Below, piece after piece: positions 13,575 through 26,169 of a DNA stretch of 64,000 bases (position 1 is its first letter; every line of letters starts with the position of its first letter). Source of the DNA: Isoetes taiwanensis (taxonomy: Eukaryota > Streptophyta > Lycopodiopsida > Isoetales > Isoetaceae). The position numbers and the translations under genes were made by a program. The notes beneath the pieces are model-generated. The model was not told the DNA's origin. It saw only the letters and a list, made by a program, of their open reading frames with translations, and searched no databases. Location: the NCBI GenBank assembly GCA_021234155.1, contig JAJEKV010000027.1, forward strand, positions 4,464,623-4,528,622. Reading direction: 5' to 3'.

Positions 13575-13700
13575 AACAGCCACTAGGCTAGTTGGTTTAA
13601 CCATAGAGGTTTTTATTCTAGAGACCCAGGTTCGAACTCGGGCGAGGGATTGATCATTCCTGGATAATATTAACTGATGAAAATTGTGTTGTGATGTTGT
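13575..13700 (+). repeat. Probable tRNA-derived SINE
   Basis: An A-box-like TAGTTGGTTTAA at 13589-13600 is followed about 30 bp later by a B-box GGTTCGAACTC at 13629-13639, the spacing of a pol III tRNA-type promoter, but the sequence cannot fold into a normal tRNA. That combination is typical of a plant SINE head. Its tail is not delimited. Confidence 0.55.
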
Positions 13701-13877
13701 GCTTCTTTCCAGATTATTTGGACCTAGGTGATGGTTGCCCACTTAGTCCTTCCCTGGACTAACACCCATCTCTTCATTCTTATTAACCCGAGTTTATGAG
13801 TTACGAATTCTTGTTACTAATTTTTTATAAAGAAAGATATTTATTATTTGAGTCCCACTTATTTCTCTGTTTGATTT

Positions 13878-14080
13878 CAAGTGTTAAACGCCTTAGGAGC
13901 GTTTCAACAGCATTTGATCAGGTTTTTGAAGATGAAGTGGACATCATTTCATTGTCCGTTGGCGGTGATGTCATGCCTTATTATCTCGATAGCATTGCTT
14001 TGGGTGCATTCGGTGCCATGAGACATGGCATTTTTGTTGCTACTTCTGGAGGTAATCAAGGGCCGAGGGAGCTACCTTGA
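13878..14080 (+). pseudogene. Subtilisin-like serine protease, isolated exon
   Basis: After a TTTCAAG acceptor, about 65 codons match the catalytic domain of plant subtilases between the His and Asn residues: a DVDIISLSVGG-type strand, YYLDSIALGAFGAM and GIFVATSGGNQGP. The catalytic His and Ser regions and the signal peptide are missing, and the frame ends RELP-stop with no continuation. It is therefore a lone captured or left-over exon. A SINE lies 200 bp upstream. Confidence 0.8.
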
Positions 14081-14144
14081 CAACCTACATTTATATCATT
14101 TACACAACTCAACAAACAAGATCCAGAAAAACGAAACATGAAAA

Positions 14145-14195
14145 CACACTTTCGGGCCACCGGAGGGCAGCCCGTCGTGCGCAGCACCTTGTTAT
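14145..14195 (+). repeat. GGAGGGC...CACCTTGTT terminus, copy 1
   Basis: CCGGAGGGCAGCCCG followed by TGCGCAGCACCTTGTTA. Related sequence occurs at about 29790, 55510 and 59765 (minus). A short GC hairpin followed by a fixed tail suggests the end of a dispersed element. Confidence 0.55.
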
Positions 14196-14317
14196 TTTTT
14201 AATAGGACTTATGGCTATTTTGATGATGCAGGGTGCTATGATAGCTCCAAATTATTTTCACAATAGTCACCAAGTCATCTACATTTATGTTGAGGTAAGC
14301 TCAAATAAATCTTCTCC

Positions 14318-14490
14318 TCACCACTAGAACCTATGGCCACATTAACCACTAGTTACCTATGGCCAGATTAGGCCTACCTTGTGGCGAGATTAACCGTGTG
14401 GCCATATTAACCAATGGTCAGACCTTGTGGCCAAATTTACCACGGCTATTTATTGGCCATACTAACCACTTTGGTCAAGTTGCATTCATG
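14318..14490. repeat. Second field of CCACATTAACC repeats
   Basis: Variants of GGCCACATTAACCACTA and GGCCATATTAACC recur about eight times, matching the 7.6-8.2 kb field. Non-coding. Confidence 0.75.
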
Positions 14491-14839
14491 CAACTACTCC
14501 TACATGGTATAGGACTAGGGACAAAAAGTCTATCGCAACTTGCCCTATATAATAGAAATGATTGAAGTGGAGATTCGTAGGTACGGTTGCAGGCCCCATA
14601 AATGGGTGAAGGGCATGCATCAATGTCTTCACATGGCATATGCATGGGGTTTGATATACCTCGACCCATGCATGGGGCATGATAGCATAGCCACGGGGAT
14701 CAAGCAGGATGATGGGTTGGATGGGGATGGAGCTGGTTGATCACGGCTTTCTGACCACATTAACCACATCTCGCTTGATATATACAGACTTCCTACCTTT
14801 GGTCTCTGAACCAAGCATTTTGTAGAGAAAAACTACAGT

Positions 14840-16900
14840 AGAATTCTATGCTTTATTTTGCATCTTCGGCAAAATGCTCCCACTTTCTAGTATCCATAGA
14901 AAATACCTACTTCTGGAGGGATCTACCAAATTTTCCAGAGCAGGTGTTATGAATTTTGTTCGAGTTATTCTTATGTAGCACTGGAGAGGATACATAAAGG
15001 CTCAGAGCTGACGAAGAGGTTCCGGAGAGGTTTGAAGTTGGACGAGCGCTTCTGATTGCAAAAAAAAGTCCCTCTTTTGCCAATGGTTCGTGGCCCTGTA
15101 TTTGCCATTCCTATACGTATTTTCATATGTATACAAGAATTTGGCCCGGGGTTTGTGCACCCCCTCGAGTCGAACCCAAGTCACGACCTTGGTCTGGCGC
15201 CCATGGTGTAGAGGGAGCATTGATCTCCGAGGGGATCGGTGTTCCATCTACATCTTGGGCATGAGATTGAGGGAGTGTTTTTTTTTTTTCCTTCCTTTTT
15301 TTTGGGGCACGTACCTTGTTTATGGAAGTAGTTCCTTGTAGACGACGACTGTTGTGGTCTTGCTTGTATTTGATTCGTTGAGAAGGATGAGCACGTCTTC
15401 TTTTTTTCGCACCCGTGTGAGTGCTGTGTATAGCGACACAGATCGTACGTTGGGGCCTGTGGCACCTCTCGTTTCGCTTATCGTCATTTATGATTGGAGG
15501 CGCCTATGATTTTGAAATATAAAATACGATTTTGCCCTTTATCATAGGCATATTGCATTCATTTGCAAATGGCGCCGAAGCCATGACCATAACACATACA
15601 AGATAGGATCCCGGAATAGTTCAGACTACATAATTGAAAAAAAAGGGGGCACTTTCTACAACAGTGTTCTTGCATTTGAAGTCTTTTCTGATTGTCAAGC
15701 TTCAGGATTGTCTTTTGTTTAGCTAAGTATAGTTAAAAGAAGTAATTAAGATTTTGTGAGTATTACTTTTGAGTTTGCACCAAAGTAGCTATTTTACAAC
15801 TGTGCTTGTTTGAATGAAATACAAACATCTGCATTGTAATAAGTTTGGACTATTGTGAAAGCCGGAGATCCTCTTGTCCAAATAACTGCAGCATACTGGT
15901 ATCCATATCTCCTTCCCATAGACAAGTGTTGCAGCACCTTTCCTCATCCTCAGGTAATTAACATCAAACGCTCTAATCCCATATGAGAGAGTATGACCAT
16001 TTACATCAGCACGGCTCTCAAAAATTGAGCATTACCTGGATGGGCTGAATGGGAATATGCAATATCGAAAATGTTTTAATGACTATTCTAATAATAAGAT
16101 GTTGCTCTCAGATGACTGAAACTCTTGTTTCACCTTCCTTTCTTCTCTTTTTACTCCCTTGTAGGCAATGTGTTCATTCTAGTATTTCAAATACTTCAAC
16201 TAATACCTACAGGATAATGCTCAAGCGGCTGTGAAGTTCAGACAAAATAGATAGATTGAAAATAAGAAGGATAACAAAACTGGAAGAGGAAACAAATTTG
16301 TTTATTTGCATTGAACCAGAACAGTAACCACACTACGTCATTTATACTATTCCGAGTACCCTCTTTGTTAGTTGAGATTAGCCATGGAAACCTGAACAAA
16401 TATGCACATATAAAGCAAAAGCATGTGATCTACAGCTAAGGAAATAGGTAGTGAAGAAATATACCCAGTTGTCTAATCTAGAAGCTAATAACAACATAAT
16501 TTGGCTGCAGGTTCCCCACTTTGTCTATAACTGAATGCTGCGCTGGCTTAAACGTTTCACAGAACAAATATGCTCCATAGAGCTATAAGGAAGCTGCAAA
16601 AAAGCATTTGAAGATATTGCAAAGAAGCTGCAAGTAACTTATCCGCTTATCATACTTGTAAAATAACCAGAGACCGACCCTCGCAAATGCTAGTGTAACT
16701 CGAATCTTTGCCCTTTGTTCCAGCAATGGGTACTGAAGAATGAATCCCAAAGGCTTCAAAAAGGTGTCGCATCCTTTCCAAATCAAATCGAAGGTGCTAG
16801 TTGGTTTGCCAAAACAGAAACTCCTTGTAGAAATATTGATTTCGGATCTACTAGTATTCGCATGAACTGCAAAAACACGCTATGGAACTCCAGCCAGAAC
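14840..16900. other. No gene recognised; possible minus-strand SINE near 15100-15250
   Basis: A minus-strand B-box GGTTCGACTC lies at 15167-15176 within a GC-richer patch (15130-15260), which is suggestive of a SINE; the A-box is not clear. The rest is AT-rich with short unconserved frames. Confidence 0.35.
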
Positions 16901-16904
16901 CCTA

Positions 16905-17108
16905 GTTGCCCAAAGAAGGCCTCTCCGGTTAGCCGATTTCGAGAGTGGCTGCCCAACAATGGAAATGACCGATAGTTTACAGCCAATAATGGGTTTGTAG
17001 CAGTCATTGGCATATTCTAGACATATACTGACATATACTTGGAACATGCCACAAACCCACATGAACGAGGGTTTGCCCCCTTCGGGGCAACCCAAAAAGC
17101 CAACATCG
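16905..17108 (-). repeat. Dispersed repeat family, copy 2
   Basis: Minus-strand reading gives TTTTTGGGTTGCCCC, GTGGGTTTGTGGCATG, an AGTATATGTC-type tandem, TAGAATATGCC, CTGCTACAAACCC and a block ending CGGCTAACCGG. It is the same order as copies 1 and 3, including the CGGCTAACCGG end. Confidence 0.72.
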
Positions 17109-17881
17109 TGCATTAAGCAACATCAAAAATTGGCTGAGACGTCGAACACTTTGGATAGGCTAAAAATTCGAGAATCCTTGTAACCCAAGTTAGGGAAGCC
17201 TGCTAATAAGTAAACATAGGCATCATCAATAAATGGATTTCATTGTGCAGACTTTCGTGGGTCAATACTAAAGGTCGTCACAACATACAGAAGCAAATTA
17301 ATACGTTAGTGGCCCAAGGTATATACCAAAGGCCTTCACAGCAGATTGAAGCAATCCAATCTGTTAGAATGGCAGAATCCACACCATTCACAAGACAATA
17401 GTACATTTGATGTTTTGGCAGTAACAGGGCTAATGGCACAACATTGATTCACATAAATGGCATTATCTTCAATAGTCAAGAAATTCATAAAGGAAGCAAA
17501 ATTGTCATCTATGTACTCTTCAGCAATCATAAAACACCTATGAATGGGCTGTAGAGAACTAATGAGAATCTTCCACATAATGTCCATACCTAAGGGCCCA
17601 AAATCATTGAACTGGTCTGATCACTGGTACAGATAATTGAACACACACAAAATCTAGATGCAGCCAAGGCAAAACACTCTTTGCCAGATGAACACGGGTC
17701 CCAGATTTCGGAGATTCTGCAGTTGGTCTCAGTGTTATCTGCAGTGTCTATTTTATCTTTACATCTCCACAACATTCTAAGATTTAACTGCTTCATAGTA
17801 ACGTTCCCAAACCCAAGCTAGAGGACACAGAACGACACAGACGCCTGCACATCATTTATCCTCCATATGTAGGAAATATGG

Positions 17882-19208
17882 CTAGTCATTTTCTGCTTCC
17901 ACCATATCCTCTTCATTTTGAGCCCCATGTTCTTCTCGGACAGGAGGTGGTGGCAAGTTTTTTTCTATACATTGGAGAAAGCCATCTAGTCTTTCTCCCA
18001 ACCTTTGCTCACAATCTTCAATAATCTGCAGGGACAAGAAAAAGTTTAAAATCTGGTAAATTCCTCTATCAGACAAGCAATAAAAGGCACTAACAATCAA
18101 ATATGCAAGTCAAAGACCAGTTAAATGAAGCTTGTATTGCATTTGATGACTTTAATGTTCCATCTGAATTTTGAAGATGATATTTAATCTGGTCATCTGA
18201 TTGCTGCATCCTAATTCTTTCCAAAGCAGATTCGAAAAAACTGCTAACCTTGCTTGTATCTCTCTTCGATGCATTCTGATTCACTCTATAGCAATTTGCA
18301 TTGTTATCGTGACTTTGCATCTGTTTTAAAGCAGCACTACTTGCATATTCTTACACTTTTCTCCTAATTAGCTTCCACTTTCCAAGTTTACATAGCAATC
18401 ACATTACTACATGAACAACAATCACGTTACCACATGAACTTCGACCTCTGCTGTTGGTCTCAAGTTTGCTACTTGAACACGCTCTGCCTTTGTTAACGAA
18501 AATGGCATTACATCCTTGTTGAAATTTTCCAGAAGTTGGCGGGATTGTGTCCCAGCAGGTGTTTGTATAAGATATTCATACACCTGGTACTAACAACCAT
18601 TAGAAAATTATAACAATTAAATATATCAGCAAGGCATTTCGAGGAAATTGTGGCACCACGCATGGATAATAAATAGCAATGCATTGCCATCTCCCCAAAG
18701 AGACATTCTACATCAAGGAAGCAGGAGAATGAGAGTAAGACATTGGCTAGTAACATGTGAGGTTTTCAACCCCCAACCCTGGACATAGTGAATGTGCTAA
18801 TAGTGGTGGGCAGGACCTTTTAGCAACTTACCCCGAACATAAGATACGTTTAGCACCTTACTAATGCACCTATACAATATGCTTTGCATATGGTTCTGAG
18901 ACAGCTGAAGACCTCGCTACTTTATTTTGGAGTACTGCTTCAAGCACGTGGTGGAGCAGAGCCATAGTGCAAAGAGAAAGGTTAGTTTTCTCTGAAGCTA
19001 TTGGTTTAGAATTGACTCTATAGATTAACTATTAATCAGCATCAAAATAAAAAAATAAAAAATAAAAAAACAGCACAGATCAATTGTAACCTTGCATTCT
19101 GATGGCGTTACAGATTTGACGGCTGCAATGATGCCCTTGTCTGCTCCACGTGATTTCAATAAATCCATTACTTCGAAGTTTGATAGAAATCCTCCATTTG
19201 CTTCCAAT
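17882..19208 (-). CDS. RPC9: DNA-directed RNA polymerase III subunit RPC9 (CRCP homologue)
   Basis: Three coding exons join in phase on the minus strand: 19208-19091, 18583-18431 and 18025-17882. Exon 1 here gives GFLSNFEVMDLLKSRGADKG and ends at SECK, which continues directly as VYEYLIQTPAGTQSR in the next exon; then a KAERVQVANLRP segment typical of the Rpb4/RPC9 HRDC-like fold, and an acidic C-terminus ending EEDMVEAEND. With Rpc8 the protein forms the stalk of Pol III, which transcribes tRNA and 5S rRNA genes in the nucleus. All splice sites are GT-AG and no lesion is seen. The first visible exon begins in mid-codon, so a short upstream exon with the start Met must exist; I did not find it. 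About 138 residues are visible. Confidence 0.85.
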
Positions 19209-19299
19209 CTGCAACCATATTATTGTGCATATAAGAATAAAGTTCCCTTCTCAACCACCTAATTTATTAAGACTCGGGATCTTCCACTTTCTTACGTTC

Positions 19300-21700
19300 C
19301 TGGTATGACAGTTGACATACAGACACTAAGAAAAGCAGAGGAGATTTTTACATACACTTTCATGGCACCAGCAGCCTCAACGGATAAAGCTCAGTATAGG
19401 TACCTAGCATTAGAGAGATGACGTTAGACAAGTACAAAGCTTAGTTTAACGATGTTAATCATATGATGGGAAATATAAAGACATTCAGACACGCATAAAA
19501 CTCTGCTGACAAAAGGAGCTGTTTGAAAATACAAAGAATATGCTCGACTTGTACCTAGATTGCTGCAAGGAGAGAACTGTAAAAGACCACAGATGACCTT
19601 TAAAAGAAAATTTCAGCACAGGCAATAAAGGACCACAGACAACCTTTAAAAGAGAGAAAAAATGACCTTTTAAAGGAGAGAGTAGCAGGTCGGATTAACC
19701 AATTGACACAACAATGGCGGGATGGATTAATCAGTAAATGAGCTGCAAACCAAGACAGAGAGGTTGAATTACCCGTTATAGCTACTTAACCGGCGCAACA
19801 ATGGGTTGCCCTTGGGAAAGTAAGTAAGATATTTGATCTGTTGGATACTTCTTTGAATTCAAGGGCGTTTTTATTAATCCAGCAATGGTTGAGCCTTTTG
19901 GCTTAACATTTATTGAGGTGATTATATGGTTCAGATGCAACTCTATTTGTCATATGGTTAAACAGGCCTTCCTTGCTTTTTCCAGCCTTACTATATGCTG
20001 CAATCATGGCAGTCCATAAGACTAAAGTAGGCTGACATATTTTGCACGAGCCTGCACGACAATTCCATACATAGTAACAATCACATTTCCTACAACAACA
20101 TTTAACTCCAATCTTGCGTGAACCACATAGGCATGCACCGTTTCCAAGATTTCTAGGTTAACACATGCATTTAATACACGGATATAGCTCACCTCTTCCA
20201 GAATTCAATCATCTGGCCTACCTTGTAAAAGCTGACAGAGAACTTGATCACGACAATTAGCTTGAGCATATCCATATATGGTGGCTGCATATGACTGCAC
20301 ATTCCTATCTTGCACTCACTCAAAAACAAATAATGCATCCTCCATAGACATACACTAGGCATGCATGTTAACTAATGCAGTTAACAACATCATAGGAACA
20401 TTTTTCCAATAAAATGAAACCATAAACCCATTTTCCTGCTGCTACATTGAATATATTACTGGATGCAATGAGAACGTTGACACAAGTCACTTTATCTGCA
20501 ATGAAGCCTTCTAACTGCATACGTGAAACCAACTAAAGTATCCTTATAATAACTATCTCTGTATGGAAAAATCACGGTGTTCGATGAGATCACATCCTGC
20601 GCTGCTCTATTTTGTTTTTTGAGATGATGATGACCCTGCCTATTGACATTGAGCAAGGACCTTGCACAATGCAAAGTTAATGAGTACAAGTTAGGAAGAT
20701 GGATGCGTCATTGATGAATAACCAGTGGGGACAAATTATAGGCGAAGTTATGCATCACAAGGTTATTCCGGGCAACAAAGAATAAATTTAGCATATATTC
20801 GCAACACTGAAATCAAACGGATTCATCACTCGATTGTGGTAACAGGTATGAAAATGGAAGAGCTCTCCCATAAAGAAAACTTAAAATCTACAACCGGCAT
20901 GCAACTTCTTGCGAATGATAAAGCAGCAAAAGAAAACATACCTTATATGCTCGTGTTTCGGCTAAAACACTCAGCGACCATCGAGCTGCAAATCGATTCG
21001 TTGGCTCTGCTTCCTTTTACCAAAGGTTTGGGCTAGAAAATAACAAACATTGCAAACACATGCTTATGTTAGAAGACCTTAGGATCCTCAAGGTCTTTTA
21101 ATGGTTATTTTTTTCATCTATTATCCTGTGCAATTGTTGGAGGGCCCAGATATAACATCAGGTTTTGGAAGGTTGTGAGTGGCGGTTTCGGCTGCATCGT
21201 TCTTGAGGAGGAATTGTGTGAATTCGGCTTCTTGAAGATAATCTTCATTTGTTTGCTTTTGAAATTGTCTTGTGCAATTACCTTCTGCAATTGTGGTTTT
21301 TGGCTTGCAGCTGCGTTTGCAATTCAAATAATATGATGAAGAGGGCAGCTAGGTGTATGATGCAGGCTCTTCTGATGCAAAGAAATTTGCCTTTGGGGCA
21401 TAAACATGCGCTTTTTCCATGTGGGCAAAGCAGTATACCATTTAGGCTTTAATAACCCTTTAGGGATCATATTTCGCGCTATTTTACAGTCTTTATCGAA
21501 CCAGCTCTTATTTTGTCTTAGCTTTTTGCCACCACTTGTCAAACCAAAAATAGTGGTTGTTGCCCATAAAATTCTGGTTGTAAAGCAAGTAACATCATCT
21601 TAGAGAATTCCTGTCCATTCGATCCCTTGTAGAGATGCCTCTTAAGTGTTTTCTATATTCAACATGTAGGTCGTAATTTAGCTTCACCCTAGGAACATGA
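19300..21700. other. No recognised gene; would hold the RPC9 first exon and promoter
   Basis: The missing RPC9 start exon should lie in this stretch on the minus strand, but no convincing ATG followed by a donor was found. Otherwise short frames only. Confidence 0.35.
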
Positions 21701-21717
21701 TATGTTTCAATGTCACT

Positions 21718-21890
21718 TTTTGGGTTGCCCCTAGGGGGCCTTGTTTGTGTGGGTTTTAGGCATGAATATGATATATGCCAGTATATCCTTAGAATATGCA
21801 GAAAACTGCTACAAACTTGCTACTGGCAGTAAATTGGCGGTCACCCTGTTGCTGGGGCCGCTGTTCGAACCGGCTAACCGGCTGTATGAA
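21718..21890 (+). repeat. Dispersed repeat family, copy 3
   Basis: Order of blocks as in copy 1: TTGGGTTGCCCCTAGG, TGTGGGTTTTAGGCAT, GCCAGTATATCC, TAGAATATGCAG, AAACTGCTACAAAC, GTAAATTGGCGGTC, ending CCGGCTAACCGGC. Best preserved of the four. Confidence 0.78.
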
Positions 21891-22500
21891 AGCTACGAGC
21901 AATGGTTTTTAGCTGAGCATGGCATCACGGGCAACTCAGCTTCTACTTCTTCGCATCTTCAAGATTTTGCTAGATTCGTTTGGTTTTAAGAGTTTGTCTT
22001 TCCTTTTTGCAATGCTTCTCGGCTGAGCATGGCATCAGGGCAAAAGGGTTCTTAATCTACAAACACAATCCGGCAATGCTTTTAGAGTCAGGTGAAGAGA
22101 ATGATGAGAAAGCTTTGTCACAAGTAGAGCCTCTGTTTCAAATGCTTCTTCGGGCAGAGCCATTAGCAAACAAAAGGGGTTGATCATATTATATGCATGA
22201 CATATACGTTGCATATTTGTTCTTCACTTTGACTGCGTTTGTTTGCAGTAAACGATCCATTTTGTGAAGAGTTAAGCTCTTTTTTGCTGTATGTAAGCAT
22301 AACTGTGGATGCTTTTTGAGGCCTTTGAGGCCATCATTTTTTGTTCCTGCTAGGATGACTCTATCAAACAAGAATACAACGCAATGATCATATATAGTTG
22401 GCCACGAATGCTTGGGCAGAATGCTAGATTCTTACATTGCATTTCAGGTAAATTGGCCATTTATCTACAAATTATTTCTGAATGGATAATATTGTTCCAG

Positions 22501-23079
22501 GATGAAGTAAGTGTGTCACAGCAAAGTGAGGATGCTGCAAGATTTAGTAACAGGCCTTTACAGAATTCTGCTCTTAATTTGTCATTGGAACAACCAGGAT
22601 CACTAGCTATAGATAATGCAAATCGCCATGTCAGCCATGGGCGTATTGTTAGTCAAAGAGATGAAAGTATATTGGGGAGGAAAGGAGCCCAAAGAGGTTT
22701 GCCGCTGATAGTGAAAGGGGCCCACTATTTGCACCCCATGAGCACATGGAACGTCTTGCAATTAATTCCTCTACAACAAACACAAGGTCAGCCAAGCTCA
22801 TCCTTCCCAAGGTCTGTACACATTTTAAAGCTCTTTGTATGTATAGGTGGCATAGTTGTAATGTTTGTAACATGCAGGTAGATGCACTTCCGAAGCCATA
22901 TAATGCGTTACCTTCTACCCATTCTACATTAATGAGAAAGGTTGAGGTAATATGCCATAGATCTTTATTTAATATTCTTGATAATGCTATTATTACAGTT
23001 TTTAAACTTGCTGATCGTACATTAACAGGAGACTCAGAGGCTTATTTCTATTACACAAGATGTGGACGAATTGAAAGTG
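22501..23079 (+). pseudogene. Unrecognised spliced gene, exons A-C (copy 1)
   Basis: Exons 22501-22811, 22878-22940 and 23029-23079 are bounded by good AG and GT sites. Exon A encodes a Ser/Gln/Asn-rich low-complexity chain (NRPLQNSALNLSLEQPG, then HGRIVSQRDES); exon B gives LPKPYNALPSTHSTLMRK; exon C gives ETQRLISITQDVDELKV, a probable coiled coil. No known domain is recognised. Relative to the second copy, copy 1 lacks four bases (GAAG) near 22668, which shifts its frame. Confidence 0.5.
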
Positions 23080-23410
23080 GTGAGTCAATGTGTTGAAATT
23101 TGCAAGTGTTAATTTCAGCTCTTCTTTTGCAATCCTGGTGCCTGACTTGGTTTATCCTTTTCCAGTTATGTTGCGCGAGATGCTCTTCATGTAACTATCA
23201 CTGGCAGTCTTGAAACCATGTCTTCTTTCCTGATGCTTTCTTTTCTGAATCTGTCCGCAAGCCTGTCGAATTCTTAGTTGGTTTTCTAAAACCTAATAGT
23301 ATCTCTTCAGACATTGGTTTTTGATGCAGAAGTAAAGTCAGTGTTGAGGGTAGAAATGGCAAAAAAAATCTTGATGTAAAACGAGGTATGTTACTGTTAT
23401 ATTTACTTGC

Positions 23411-23609
23411 CTTGACATTGTCTATACTGCATTTGTGGAACTTTAAGTTGTCTGCTATTATTGCTTTTCTAATTGGTCTTTGTAAAATCATATCATTCTG
23501 TCCTCATTGCCTTGACATTGTCTATACTGCATTTGTGGAACTTTTAAGTTGTCTGCTATCATTGCTTTCTAATTGGTTTTTATAAAATCATATCGTTCTG
23601 TCCTCATTG
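23411..23609 (+). repeat. 100-bp tandem duplication in an intron
   Basis: CTTGACATTGTCTATACTGC begins at 23411 and again at 23511; both units run on through GTCTGCTAT and TCTGTCCTCATTG with a few differences. It falls between probable exons of the unrecognised gene. Confidence 0.9.
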
Positions 23610-23617
23610 TTCTCTAG

Positions 23618-23978
23618 GTGTCACGGGAATAAACAATGAAGGAGCATATGATCACAGCAAAAGGATGCGGATGGGAGGTGATTCCAATCCTGCTGCATAT
23701 CCTCCTCCTCTAGCACTTGTTTCCCCACCTTCACCTGCATGGCCACCACAAAGGTGTTCTACAATTCCCAACTGTAGTTTGAATTCATACCAAGACATGT
23801 GCATTGACAGTTATATGCATGGGTATGCAGCTTCGTGGCGTCAGGGACTCCATACGATCGATATGGCTGCTGGATATGCCATTGCACAAGTGCCCCCTCC
23901 TGTTGTTCCACCAGTACCTATGGCCCCTGCTCGATATATGCTGTTTGGGTATGTTTTACATCACCCAGATGGGGCATG
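23618..23978 (+). CDS. Unrecognised gene, downstream exon with Pro-rich C-terminus
   Basis: After a CTCTAG acceptor a frame reads GVTGINNEGAYDHSKRMRMG, then a proline-rich part (PAAYPPPLALVSPPSPAWPP), a SYMHGYAASWRQG segment and PPPVVPPVPMAP before a stop at 23977. Composition resembles the disordered tail of a nuclear regulatory protein, with SKRMR as a possible basic nuclear signal. It probably belongs to the same gene as the exons at 22.5-23.08 kb. No function is assigned. Confidence 0.45.
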
Positions 23979-24338
23979 AAATTATGCGAACTGTTGTTTT
24001 AGAAGAAACTCGTCTTAACTCTAAACAGTTAGACACTGTTCAAAATTTTCCTGTTAGACAGTAGATTTTGGTTGGTTAGTAATAGCAAAAGCAGTCTGTA
24101 ATTCTTATACTTCCCTAATCCTGTAATCTACATAGCGCACAAATAATCTGAAAGTCGATCATTTTAAAATCAAGATTGAAACTTGTCTAGTGTGCATAAC
24201 TACCCCACTCATGAGAAACAGGTATGGAATGTTGTAAAATTGCCAAAGATGTTGCAACTCTTTGTCAGCTTGATTTTGGTCTGTGCAGGCAGAAACGGGT
24301 GTTCTCTGTAGCCTGCAATCAATGGATATTGTTCCAGG

Positions 24339-24829
24339 ATGAAGTAAGTGTGTCACAGCAAAGTGAGGATGCTGCAAGAAATAGTAACAGGCCTTTACAG
24401 AATTCTGCTCTTAATTTGTCATTGGAACAACCAGGATCACTAGCTGTAGATAATGCAAATCGCCATGTCAGCCATGGGCGTATTGTTAGTCAAAGAGATG
24501 AAAGTGAAGATATTGGGGAGGAAAGGAGCCCAAAGAGGTTTGCCGCTGATAGGTAAAGAGGCCCACTATTTACACCCCATGAGCACATGGAACATCTTGC
24601 AATTAATTCCTCTACAACAAACACAAGGTCAGCCAAGCTCATCCTTCCCAATGTCTGTACACATTTTAAAGCTCTTTGTATGTATAGGTGGCATAGTTGT
24701 AATGGTTGTAATATGCAGGTAGATGCACTTCCGAAGCCATATAATGCGTTACCTTCTACCCATTCTACATTAATGAGAAAGGTTGAGGTAATATGCAATA
24801 GATCTTTATTTAATATTCTTGAGGTGCAG
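24339..24829 (+). pseudogene. Duplicate of exons A-B of the unrecognised gene (copy 2)
   Basis: A direct duplicate of about 22501-22979. It keeps the frame where copy 1 has lost four bases, but has a TG-to-GT change near 24555 that makes a stop after the SPKRFAAD segment. Similarity starts within the intron just before exon A (ATATTGTTCCAG) and ends near 24825, after exon B, so intron DNA was duplicated too. Confidence 0.8.
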
Positions 24830-24849
24830 CTCAGACATGGATAAGGGAA

Positions 24850-25850
24850 AGCAAGTATCAGAGAAGCAGTCTCAAAGAACAATAACCTACCAAAAAGACA
24901 GATGATGACAAAAGTGCCTGGAAACCCGACAATTGCTTATGAGCCAGAGTTAGAAAAAATTGGGCCATGGTATATTTGCTGTGAAGAGTGTAGTGCCGGG
25001 CCATGCACAAATTGAGGTAGAGTACACTGCTTGTTCTGCAATCGACACGCACAAATGATGAAAGACAATGGGCGCAATTTAAAGATTTTTGAAGATAAAC
25101 GAATGATAAAATTAGAGGCGAGAATGCAGCAAGGGTGATGCAATGCTACAATATGCTGCAATGTGTGGGAGCAATCCAAAACTTGGAGGAATATAACTAC
25201 AGCTCGAAAATTGGGAATACAACCAAGGCGTGCCAGTTTTGCTGTGAGAAAAGTCCTACGGAATACAAATGTAAAGCTCTAGCAGCAAGAATCGAGGAAA
25301 AAATTTGGAAAGCCGGGGAAACTTCAAGCAAAAAGGCACGCAAGACATGAAGAAAAATTGTCGGCAGCCCAACTATGTTCAATCTCCAGTCTGCATCTCA
25401 AGCTCCATCTGATTTCAACCATGATCTATATCTTCTAGGATAATTAGAATGTAATCGCCCTTTGAGGGAAATTTTGTATAATTGTATAAATTTTTTGACC
25501 GACAAATAAATATATAGTTCAAGGCATCAAATTTGCAAAGGATCTTGGAAATGCTTGAAGAAGTGAATGTCAAACAAAGGATAAAAAGAGAAGGCAACAA
25601 AGCGATATTGTGTAGCTAATATATGATTATAACATAGGGACTAGAACATCATCTTAACTCCTAGTAACACAATATAAAGGTCGTTAGAATTTAGCAGAAT
25701 TTGGTAGATATTTGTTACTACTCGGATGCAAATAAAACTTAGGAAGGGCATGCGACAAGGAGGAGGCGGGCGCAAAGGAACAAAAAGGAAATAGACAGAC
25801 ACAAACAAAATGGACGAGGGATGCAGGATTATAGGACAACGAAAACATCG
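24850..25850. other. No recognised gene; cysteine-rich open stretches
   Basis: At 24960-25140 and 25140-25350 on the plus strand there are frames with spaced cysteines (ICCEECSAGPC, CLFCNRH, CQFCCEK) that could be remnants of a zinc-binding domain of a mobile element, but one contains a stop and neither matches a family I know. Confidence 0.3.
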
Positions 25851-25936
25851 TAACCAACGGGACCTTAAAATTACTTAAGATTATTCCTTCTTTTGTTTTC
25901 AGGTAATTCTTGGGTGATTATTCCTTGAAAGTTTCT

Positions 25937-25960
25937 GGCGGCGCTCTGGTGGCGCCGCCA
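25937..25960. repeat. GC-rich hairpin inside the 3' end of the Crypton-like element
   Basis: GGCGGCGC and GCGCCGCC are separated by a 7-8 base loop in otherwise AT-rich DNA, about 65 bp inside the left inverted repeat. It could act as a transcription end structure or recombinase-binding site. Confidence 0.6.
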
Positions 25961-26169
25961 TGTCCCATTATACACCAAAAAAAACATTAAATCATTACAT
26001 CAGAAAAACAGATCATTAAATCAGAAGATCATTACATCACAAAAACATCAGATCATTAACAGAAGATCATTACATCAGAAGATCACTTCCAAAATCACTT
26101 TCAAAAAAAAGTTTATACTTCAGATTTCACATCAGATTTCATCATCAGATTAGTTCACAACAAATGAGA

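Noticed and set aside
18090-18320. Minus-strand open frame inside the RPC9 intron (SKVSSFFESALERIRMQ...)
   Set aside because: It looks exon-like, but RPC9 exons on either side already join in phase and no family match is known to me; kept out as an intronic frame.
19025-19090. Continuation of the first visible RPC9 exon to 19025
   Set aside because: The frame past SECK is intron; the next exon continues the protein exactly at VYEYL.
25854-25874. Target-site duplication around the Crypton-like element
   Set aside because: Bases outside the two inverted repeats (CATCGTAA and CCACGTCG) do not form a direct duplication.
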